From Euonymus europaeus (taxonomy: Eukaryota; Streptophyta; Magnoliopsida; Celastrales; Celastraceae): a DNA stretch of 64,000 nt. Made by a program: the position numbers and the translations under genes. Shown piece by piece: positions 51,181-62,234 of this stretch. The notes beneath the pieces were generated by a model. It did not search any database, was not told the DNA's origin, and saw only the letters and a list, made by a program, of their open reading frames with translations. Position 1 is the first letter of the stretch. Every line of letters begins with the position of its first letter. The DNA lies in assembly GCA_963580455.1 (NCBI GenBank), contig OY756965.1, forward strand, positions 8,754,501 to 8,818,500, read 5' to 3'.

Positions 51181-52300
51181 TAGATTATTTCGATGCCAAA
51201 ACAACAACTTTCTATTACAAATGGACAAAACCGTTAAAAGCTCCTCCATATAGAGAGTTGAGCAACTTTGGACCATCAAAGTTGCTCGGTGTACACTTTT
51301 TATTGTTGTTCTATGTCCAATGTTAAGAGTATAAGCTTCGTAGATTATTTCGATGCCAAAACAACAACTTTCTATTACAAATGAACAAAACCGTTAAAAG
51401 CTCCTCCATAGAGAGAGTTGAGCAACTTTGGACCATCAAAGTTGCTCGGTGTACACTTTTTATTGTTCTTTTAAGTCAAATTTTACGAGTATAAGATTAC
51501 GATATTTTTTCGATTCCAAAACACCAACTTTCTTTGACAAATGGACAAAACCGTTGAAAGCTCCTCCATATAGAGAGTTAAGCAACTTCGGACCATCGAA
51601 GTTGCTCGGTGTACACTTTTTCTTATCTTCTATGTCCAATGTTACGAGTATAAACTTCGTAGATTATTTCGATGCCAAAACAACAACTTTCAGTTAGAAA
51701 TGGACAAAACCGTTAAAAGCTCCACCATAGAGAGAGTTAAGCAACTTCAAACCATCAATGTTGCTCGGTGTACACTTTTTATTGTTCTTCTATGTCCAAT
51801 TTTACGAGTATAAGCTTCCGAGATTATTTCGATGCAAAACACCAACTTTCTATGACAAATGAACAAAACCGTTAAAAGCTCCTCCATATAGAGAGTTGAG
51901 CAACTTCGGACCATCAAAGTTGCTCGGTGTACACTTTTTACTGTTGTTCTATGTCCAATGTTACGAGTATAAGCTTCGTAGATTATTTCGATGCCAAAAC
52001 AACAACTTTCTATTACAAATGCACAAAACCGTTAAAAGCTCCTCCATAGAGAGAGTTGAGCAACTTTGGAACATCAAAGTTGCTCGGTGTACACTTTTTA
52101 TTGTTCTTCTATGTCCAATTTAACGGGTATAAGCTTTCGTTATTATTTCGATGCCAAAACACCACTTTCTATGATAAATGGACAAAACCGTTAAAGGATC
52201 CTAAATAGAGAGAGTTGAGCAACTTCGGACCATCCAAGTTGCTCGGTGTACACTTTTTAGTGTTCTTCTATGTCAAATTTTACGAGTATAAGCTTCGTAG
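51181..52300 (+). repeat. Mixed satellite monomers between copies
   Basis: Ordinary monomers, including a repeat of the AATGTTAAGAG type and the GGATCCTAAATAG variant near 52.2 kb that is also near 47.08 kb. No other feature seen. Confidence 0.68.
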
Positions 52301-54060
52301 ATTATTTCGATGCCAAAACACCAACTTTCTATGACAAATGAACAAAACCGTTAAAAGCTCCTCCATATAGAGAGTTGAGCAACTTCGGACCATCAAAGTT
52401 GCTCGGTGTACACTTTTTATTGTTCTTCTATGTATAATGTTACGAGTATAAGCTTCGTAGATTATTTCGATGCCAAAACAACAACTTTCTATTACAAATG
52501 GACAAAACCGTTAAAAGCTCCTCCATAGAGAGAGTTGAACAACTTTGGACCATCAAAGTTGCTCGGTGTACACTTTTTATTGTTCTTTTAAGTCAAATTT
52601 TACGAGTATAAGATTACAATATTTTTTCGATTCCAAAACACCAACTTTTTTTGACAAATGGACAAAACCGTTGAAAGCTCCTCCATATAGAGAGTTAGGC
52701 AACTTCGGACCATCGAAGTTGCTCGGTGTACAGTTTTTATTAATCTTCTATGTCCAATGTTACGAGTATAAACTTCGTAGATTATTTCGATGCCAAAACA
52801 ACAACTTTCAGTTACAAATGAACAAAACCGTTAAAAGCTCCACCATAGAGAGAGTTAAGCAACTTCGGACCATCAATGTTGCTCGGTGTAAAATTTTTAT
52901 TGTTCTTCTATGTCCTATTTTACGAGTATAAGCTTCGTAGATTATTTCGATGCCAAAACACCAACTTTCAATGACAAATGAACAAAACCGTTAAAAGCTC
53001 CTCCATATAGAGAGTTGAGCAACTTCGGACCATCAAAGTTGCTCGGTGTACACTTTTTATTGTTCTTCTATGTCCAATTTAACGAGTATAAGCTTTCGTT
53101 ATTATTTCGATGCCAAAACACCAACTTTCAGTTACAAATGGACAAAACCGTTAAAAGCTCCACCATAGAGAGAGTTGAGCAACTTCGGACCATCAATGTT
53201 GCTCGGTGTAAAATTTTTATTGTTCTTCTATGTCCTATTTTACGAGTATAAGCTTCGTAGATTATTTCGATGCCAAAACACCAACTTTCAATGACAAATG
53301 AACAAAACCGTTAAAAGCTCCTCCATATAGAGAGTTGAGCAACTTCGGACTATCAAAGTTGCTCGGTGTACAGTTTTTAGTGTTCTTCTATGTCCAATTT
53401 TACGAGTATAAGCTTCCGTGATTATTTCGATGCAAAACACCAACTTTCTATGACAAATGGACATACCCGTTAAAAGCTCCTCCATATAGAGAGTTGAGCA
53501 ACTTCGGACCATCAAAGTTGCTCGGTGTACACTTTTTATTGTTGTTCTATGTCCAATGTTAAGAGTATAAGCTTCGTAGATTATTTCGATGCTAAAACAA
53601 CAACTTTCTATTACAAATGAACAAAACCGTTAAAAGCTCCTCCATAGAGAGAGTTGAGCAACTTTGGACCATCAAAGTTGCTCGGTGTACACTTTTTATT
53701 GTTCTTTTAAGTCAAATTTTACGAGTATAAGATTACGATATTTTTTCGATTCCAAAACACCAACTTTCTTTGACAAATGGACAAAACCGTTGAAAGCTCC
53801 TCCATATAGAGAGTTAAGCAACTTCGGACCATCGAAGTTGCTCGGTGTACAGTTTTTATTAATCTTCTATGTCCAATGTTACGAGTATAAACTTCGTAGA
53901 TTATTTCGATGCCAAAACAACAACTTTCAGTTACAAATGGACAAAACCGTTAAAAGCTCCACCATAGAGAGAGTTAAGAAACTTCGGACCATCAATGTTG
54001 CTCGGTGTACAATTTTTATTGTTCTTCTATGTCCTATTTTACGAGTATAAGCTTCGTAGA
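52300..54060 (+). repeat. 14-18-monomer unit, copy 3 of 3
   Basis: This matches copy 2 at an offset of 2876 bp and copy 1 at 5114 bp before the extra monomer. Beyond about 54.1 kb it leads into the CACCACTTTCTATGATAAA subtype, which dominates the last 10 kb. Confidence 0.8.
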
Positions 54061-57000
54061 TTATTTCGATGCCAAAACACCAACTTTCTATGACAAATGA
54101 ACAAAACCGTTAAAAGCTTCTCCATATAGAGAGTTGAGCAACTTCGGACCATCAAAGTTGCTCGGTGTACACTTTTTATTGTTCTTCTATGTCCAATTTA
54201 ACGAGTATAAGCTTTCGTTATTATTTCGATGCCAAAACACCACTTTCTATGATAAATGGACAAAACCGTTAAAAGATCCCAAATAGAGAGAGTTGAGCAA
54301 CTTCGGACCATCAGTGTTGCTCGGTGTACACTTTTTATTGTTCTTCTATGTCCAATTTTACGAGTATAAGCTTCCGAGATTATTTCGATGCAAAACAGCA
54401 ACTTTCTATGACCAATGGACAAAACCATTAAAAGCTCCTCCATATAGAGAGTTGAGCAACTTCGGACCATCAAAGTTGCTCGGTGTACACTTTTTATTGT
54501 TGTTTTATGTCCAATGTTACGAGTATAAGCTTCGTAGATTATTTCGATGCCAAAACAACAAATTTCTATTACAAATGGACAAAACCGTAAAAAGCTCCTC
54601 CATAGAGAGAGTTGAGCAACTTTGGACCATCAAAGTTGCTCGGTGTACACTTATATTGTTCTTTTATGTCAAATTTTACGTGTATAAGATTCCGATATTT
54701 TTTCGATTCCAAAACACCAACTTTCTATGACAAATGGACAAAACCGTTAAAAGCTCCTCCATATAGAGAGTTGAGCAACTTCGGACCATCAAAGTTGCTC
54801 GGTGTACACTTTGTTATTGTTCTTCTATGTCCGATTTAACAAGTATAAGCTTTCGTTATTATTTCGATGCCAAAACACCACTTTCTATGATAAATGGACA
54901 AAATCGTTAAAAGATCCCAAATAGAGAGAGTTGAGCAACTTCGGACCATCAAAGTTGCTCGGTGTACACTTTTTAGTGTTCTTCTATGTCCAATTTTACG
55001 TGTATAAGCTTCGTAGATTATTTCGATGCCAAAACACCAACTTTCTATGACAAATGAACAAAACCGTTAAAAGCTCCTCCATATAGAGAGTTGAGCAACT
55101 TTGGACCATCAAAGTTGCTCGGTGTACACTTTTTATTGTTCTTCTATGTATAATGTTACGAGTATAAGCTTCGTAGATTATTTCGATGCCAAAACAACAA
55201 CTTTCAGTTACAAATGGACAAAACCGTTAAAAGCTCCTCCATAGAGAGAGTTGAGCAACTTTGGACCATCAAAGTTGCTCGGTGTACACTTTTTATTGTT
55301 CTTTTATGTCAAATTTTACGTGTATAAGATTCCGATATTTTTTCAATTTCAAAACACCAACTTTCTATGACAAATGGACAAAACCGTTAAAAGCTCCTCC
55401 ATATAGAGAGTTGAGCAACTTCGGACCGTCAAAGTTGCTCGGTGTACACTTTTTATTGTTCTTCTATGTCCAATTTAACGAGTATAAGCTTTCGTTATTA
55501 TTTCGATGCCAAAACACCACTTTCTATGATAAATTGACAAAACCGTTAAAAGATCACAAATAGAGAGAGTTGAGCAACTTCGGACCATCAAAGTTGCTCG
55601 GTGTACACTTTTTAGCGTTCTTCTATGTCCAATTTTACGAGTATAAACTTCGTAGATTATTTCGATGCCAAAACACCAACTTTCTATGACAAATGAACAA
55701 AACCGTTAAAAGCTCCTCCATATAGAGAGTTGAGCAACTTCGGACCATCAAAGTTGCTCAATGTACACTTTTTATTAATCTTCTATGTCCAATGTTACGA
55801 GTATAAACTTCGTAGATTATTTCGATGCCAAAACAACAACTTTCTGTTACAAATGGACAAAACCGTTAAAAGCTCCACCATAGAGAGAGTAGAGCAACTT
55901 CGGACCATCAAAATTGGTCGGTGTACACTTTTTATTGTTCTTCTATGTCCAATTTTACGATTATAAGCTTCCGATATTATTTCGATGCAAAACACCAACT
56001 TTCTATGACAAATGGACAAAACCATTAAAAGCTCCTCCATATAGAGAGTTGAGCAACTTCGGACCATCAAAGTTGCTCGGTGTACACTTTTTATTTCGAT
56101 GCCAAAACAACAACTTTCTATTACAAATGGACAAAACCGTTAAAAGCTCCTCTAAAGAGAGAGTTGAGCAACTTTGGACCATCAAAGTTGCTCGGTGTAC
56201 ACTTTTTATTGTTCTTTTATGTCAAATTTTACGTGTATAAGATTCCGATATTTTTTCGATTCTAAACCACCAACATTCTATGACAAATGGACAAAACCGT
56301 TAAAAGCTCCTCCATATAGAGAGTTGAGCAACTTCGGACCATCAAAGTTGCTCGGTGTATACTTTTTATTGTTCTTCTATGTCCAATTTAACGAGTATAA
56401 GCTTTCGTTATTATTTCGATGCCAAAACACCACTTTCTATGATAAATGGACAAAACCGTTAAAAGGTCGCAAATAGAGAGAGTTGAGCAACTTCGGACCA
56501 TCAAAGTTGCTCGGTGTACACTTTTTAGCGTTCTTCTATGTCCAATTTTACGAGTATAAACTTCGTAGATTATTTCGATGCCAAAACACCAACTTTCTAT
56601 GACAAATGAACAAAACCGTTAAAAGCTCCTCCATAGAGAGAGTTGAGCAACTTCGGATCATCAAAGATGCTCGGTGTACACTTTTTATTGTTCTTCTATG
56701 TATAATGTTACGAGTATAAGCTTCGTAGATTATTTCGATGCCAAAACAACAACTTTCAGTTACAAATGGACAAAACCGTTAAAAGCTCCTCCATAGAGAG
56801 AGTTGAGCAACTTTGGATCATCAAAGTTGCTCGGTGTACACTTTTTATTGTTCTTTTATGTCAAATTTTACGAGTATAAGATTCCGATATTTTTTCAATT
56901 TCAAAACACCAACTTTCTATGACAAATGGACAAAACCGTTAAAAGCTCCTCCATATAGAGAGTTGAGCAACTTCGGACCACCAAAGTTGCTCGGTGTACA

Positions 57001-58700
57001 CTTTTTATTGTTCTTCTTTGTCCAATGTTACGAGTATAAGCTTTCATTATTATTTCGATGCCAAAACACCACTTTCTATGATAAATGGCAAAACCGTTAA
57101 AAGATCCCAAATAGAGAGAGTTGAGCAACTTCGGACCATCAGTGTTGCTCGGTGTACACTTTTTATTGTTTTTCTATGTCCAATTTTACGAGTATAAGCT
57201 TCCGAGATTATTTCGATGAAAAACAGCAACTTTCTATGACAAATGGACAAAACCATTAAAAGCTCCTCCATATAGAGAGCTGAGCAACTTCGGACCATCA
57301 AAGTTGCTCGGTGTACACTTTTTATTGTTGTTTTATGTCCAATGTTATGAGTATAAGCTTCGTAGATTATTTTGATGCCAAAGCAACAACTTTCTATTAC
57401 AAATGGGCAAAAACCGTTAAAACTCCTCCACAGAGAGTGTTGAGCAACTTTGGACCATCAAAGTTGCTCGGTGTACATTTTTATTGTTCTTTTATGTCAA
57501 ATTTTACGAGTATAAGATTCTGATATTTTTTCGATGCCAAAACACCGGCTTTCTATGACAAATGGACAAAACTATTAAAAGCTCCTCCATATAGAGAGTT
57601 GAGCAACTTCGGACCATCAAAGTTACTCGGTGTACACTTTTTATTGTTCTTCTATGTCCAATGTTACGAATATAAGCTTCGTAGATTATTTCGATGCCAA
57701 AACAACAACTTTCTATTACAAATGGACAAAACCGTTAAAAGCTCCTCGATAGAGAGAGTTGAGCAACTTTGGACCATCAAAGTTGCTCGGTGTACACTTT
57801 TATTGTTCTTTTATGTGAAATTTTATGAATATAAGATTCCGATATTTTTTCGATTCCAAAACAACAACTTTCTATTACAAATTGACAAAACCGTTAAAAG
57901 CTCCTCTAAAGAGAGAGTTGAGCAACTTTGGACCATCAAAGTTGCTCGGTGTAGACTTTTTATTGTTCTTTTATGTCAAATTTTACGTGTATAAGATTCC
58001 GATATTTTTTCGATTCTAAAACACCAACTTTCTATGACAAATGGATAAAACCGTTAAAAGCTCCTCCATATAGAGAGTTGAGCAACTTCAGACCATCAAA
58101 GTTGCTCGGTGTACACTTTTTATTGTTCTTCTATGTCCAATTTAACGAGTATAAGCTTTCGTTATTATTTCGATGCCAAAACACCACTTTCTAAGATAAA
58201 TGGACAAAACCGTTAAAAGATCCCAAATAGAGAGAGTTGAGCAACTTCGGACCATCAAAGTTGCTCGGTGTACACTTTTTAGCGTTCTTTTATGTCCAAT
58301 TTTACGAGTATAAGCTTCGTAGATTATTTCGATGCCAAAACACCAACTTTCTATGACAAATGAACAAAACCGTTAAAAGCTCCTCCATATAGAGAGTTGA
58401 GCAACTTCGGATCATCAAAGATGCTCGGTGTACACTTTTTATTGTTCTTCTATGTATAATGTTACGAGTATAAGCTTCGTAGATTATTTCGATGCCAAAA
58501 CAACAACTTTCAGTTACAAATGGACAAAACCGTTAAAAGCTCCTCCATAGAGAGAGTTGAGCAACTTTGGATCATCAAAGTTGCTCGGTGTACACTTTTT
58601 ATTGTTCTTTTATGTCAAATTTTACGAGTATAAAATTCCGATATTTTTTCAATTTCAAAACACCAACTTTCTATGACAAATGGACAAAACCGTTAAAAGC
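54060..58700 (+). repeat. Mixed monomers with loose 10-11-monomer spacing
   Basis: A rare subtype with ATTTTTTCAATTTCAAAAC is seen near 55.34, 56.9, 58.65 and 59.92 kb. Spacings between equivalent points are about 1552, 1754 and 1275 bp, so the period is not fixed. The sequence is otherwise ordinary satellite. Confidence 0.68.
56054..56168 (+). repeat. 115-bp deleted monomer
   Basis: Starts at 56054 and 56169 give 115 bp. The T-rich stretch runs directly into ATTTCGATGCC, so monomer positions of about 43-87 are missing. TTATT occurs at both deletion ends (38-42 and 83-87), 45 bp apart, which matches the 45-bp loss exactly. The HindIII site and half of the variable region are gone. It is the shortest monomer I found and appears once. 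Confidence 0.85.
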
Positions 58701-58721
58701 TCCTCCATATAGAGAGTTGAG

Positions 58722-59516
58722 CAACTTCGGACCATCAAAATTGCTCGGTGTACACTTTTTATTGTTCTTCTTTGTCCAATGTTACGAGTATAAGCTTTCG
58801 TTATTATTTCGATGCCAAAACACCACTTTCTATGATAAATGGACAAAACCGTTAAAAGATCCCAAAAAGAGAGAGTTGAGCAACTTCGGACCATCAGTGT
58901 TGCTCGGTGTACACTTTTTATTGTTCTTCTATATCCAATTTTACGAGTATAAGCTTCCGAGATTATTTCGATGAAGAACAGCAACTTTCTATGACAAATG
59001 GACAAAATCGTTAAAAGCTCCTCCATATAGAGAGTTGAGCAACTTCGGACCATCAAAGTTGCTCGGTGTACACTTTTTATTGTTCTTCTTTGTCCAATGT
59101 TACGAGTATAAGCTTTCGTTATTATTTCGATGCCAAAACACCACTTTCTATGATAAATGGACAAAACCGTTAAAAGATCCCAAAAAGAGAGAGTTGAGCA
59201 ACTTCGGACCATCAGTGTTCCTCGGCGTACACTTTTTATTGTTCTTCTATGTCCAATTTTACGAGTATAAGCTTCCGAGATTATTTCGATGAAAAACAGC
59301 AACTTTCTATGACAAATGGACAAAACCGTTAAAAGCTGTTCCATATAGAGAGTTGAGCATCTTCGGACCATCAAAGTTGCTCGGTGTACACTTTTTATTG
59401 TTCTTCTTTGTCCAATGTTACGAGTATAAGCTTTCGTTATTATTTCGATGCCAAAACACTACTTTCTATGATAAATGGACAAAACCGTTAAAAGATCCCA
59501 AATAGAGAGAGTTGAG
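58722..59516 (+). repeat. Second tract of 318-bp dimers (159-bp monomers)
   Basis: Starts at 58722, 58881, 59040, 59199, 59358 and 59517 are all 159 bp apart. The two alternating subtypes are those of 7.0-7.65 kb, but the second one reads GATGAAAAACAGC or GATGAAGAACAGC instead of GATGCAAAA. A similar tract follows at about 59.99-60.5 kb. As before, one minus-strand frame stays open across the tract. Confidence 0.82.
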
Positions 59517-62234
59517 CAACTTCGGACCATCAAAGTTGCTCGGTGTACACTTTTTAGCGTTCTTCTATGTCCAATTTTACGAGTATAAGCTTCGTAGATT
59601 ATTTCGATGCCAAAACACCAACTTTCTATGACAAATGAACAAAACCGTTAAAAGCTCCTCCATATAGAGAGTTGAGCAACTTCGGATCATCAAAGATGCT
59701 CGGTGTACACTTTTTATTGTTCTTCTATGTATAATGTTACGAGTATAAGCTTCATAGATTATTTCGATGCCAAAACAACAACTTTCAGTTACAAATGGAC
59801 AAAACCGTTAAAAGCTCCTCCATAGAGAGAGTTGAGCAACTTTGGATCATCAAAGTTGCTCGGTGTACACTTTTTATTGTTCTTTTATGTCAAATTTTAC
59901 GAGTATAAGATTCCGATATTTTTTCAATTTCAAAACACCAACTTTCTATGACAAATGGACAAAACCGTTAAAAGCTCCTCCATATAGAGAGTTGAGCAAC
60001 TTGGGACCATCAAAGTTGCTCGGTGTACACTTTTTATTGTTCTTCTTTGTCCAATGTTACGAGTATAAGCTTTCGTTATTATTTTGATGCCAAAACACCA
60101 CTTTCTATGATAAATGGACAAAACCGTTAAAAGATCCCAAATAGAGAGAGTTGAGCAACTTCGGACCATCAGTGTTGCTCGGTGTACACTTTTTATTGTT
60201 CTTCTATGTCCAATTTTACGAGTATAAGCTTCCGAGATTATTTCGATGAAAAACAGCAACTTTCTATGACAAATGGACAAAACCGTTAAAAGCTCCTCCA
60301 TATAGAGAGTTGAGCAACTTCGGACCATCAAAGTTGCCCGGTGTACACTTTTTATTGTTCTTCTTTGTCCAATGTTACGAGTATAGGCTTTCGTTATTAT
60401 TTCGATGCCAAAACACCACTTTCTATGATAAATGGACAAAACCGTTAAAAGATCCCAAATAGAGAGAGTTGAGCAACTTCGGACCATCAGTGTTGCTCGG
60501 TGTACACTTTTTATTGTTCTTCTATGTCCAATTTTACGAGTATAAGCTTCGTAGATTATTTCGATGCCCAAACAAAAACTTTCTATTACAAATGGACAAA
60601 ACCGTTAAAAGCTCCTCTATAGAGAGAGTTAAGCAACTTTGGTCCATCAAAGTTGCTCGGTGTACACTTTTATTGTTCTTTTTTGTCAAATTTTATGAGG
60701 ATAAGATTCCGATATTTTTTCGATTCCAAAACACCAACTTTCTATGACAAATGGACAAAACCGTTAAAAGCTCCTCCATATAGAGAGTTGAGCAACTTCG
60801 GGCCATCAAAGTTGCTCAATGTGCACTTTTTATTAATCTTCTATGTCCAATGTTACGTGTATAAGCTTCCTAGATTATTTCGATGCCAAAACAACAACTT
60901 TCTATTACAAATGGACAAAACCGTTAAAAGCTGCACTATAGAGAGAGTTGAGTAACTTCGCACCATCAAAGTTGCTCAGTGTACACTTTTTATTGTTCTT
61001 CTATGTCCAATTTAACGAGTATAAGCTTTCGTTATTATTTCGATGCCAAAACACCACTTTCTATGATAAATGGACAAAACCGTTAAAAGATCACAAATAG
61101 AGAGAGTTGAGCAACTTCGGACCATCAAAGTTGCTCGGTGTACACTTTTTAGCGTTCTTCTATGTCCAATTTTACGAGTATAAACTTCGTAGATTATTTC
61201 GATGCTAAAACACCAACTTTCTATGACAAATGGACAAAATCGTTAAAAGCTCCTCCATATAGAGAGTTGAGCAACTTTGGACCGTCAAAGTTGCTCGGTG
61301 TACACTTTTTATTGTTCTTCTATGTCCAATTTAACGAGTATAAGCTTTCGTTATTATTTCGATGCCAAAACACCACTTTCTATGATAAATGGACAAAACC
61401 GTTAAAAGATCACAAATAGAGAGAGTTGAGCAACTTCGGACCATCAAAGTTGCTCGGTGTACACTTTTTAGCGTTCTTCTATGTCCAATTTTACGAGTAT
61501 AAACTTCGTAGATTATTTTGATGCCAAAACACCAACTTTCTATGACAAATGAACAAAACCGTTAAAAGCTCCTCCATATAGAGAGTTGAGCAACTTCGGA
61601 CCATCAAAGTTGCTCAATGTACACTTTTTATTAATCTTCTATGTCCAATGTTACGAGTATAAACTTCGTAGATTATTTCGATGCCAAAACAACAACTTTC
61701 TGTTACAAATGGACAAAACCGTTAAAAGCTCCAACATAGAGAGAGTTGCGCAACTTCGGACCATCAAAATTGGTCGGTGTACACTTTTTATTGTTCTTCT
61801 ATCTCCAATTTTACGATTATAAGCTTCCGAGATTATTTCGATGCAAAACACCAACTTTCTATGACAAATGGACAAAACCATTAAAAGCTCCTCCATATAG
61901 AGAGTTGAGCAACTTCGGACCATCAAAGTTGCTCAATGTACACTTTTTATTAATCTTCTATGTCCAATGTTATGAGTATAAACTTCGTAGATTATTTCGA
62001 TGCCAAAACACCAACTTTCTATGACAAATAAACAAAACCGTTAAAAGCTCCTCCATATAGAGAGTTGAGCAACTTCGAACCATCAAAGTTGCTCGGTGTA
62101 CACTTTTTATTGTTCTTCTATGTATAATGTTACGAGTATACGCTTCGTAGATTATTTCGATGCCAAAACAACAACTTTCAATTACAAATGGACAAAACCG
62201 TTAAAAGCTCCTCCATAGAGAGACTTGGGCAACT
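59517..62234 (+). repeat. Mixed satellite monomers
   Basis: Includes the second part of the dimer tract and several monomers with CTCAATGTAC. The segment near 61.59-61.92 kb matches 55.73-56.07 kb at an offset of 5856 bp. No non-satellite sequence seen. Confidence 0.7.
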
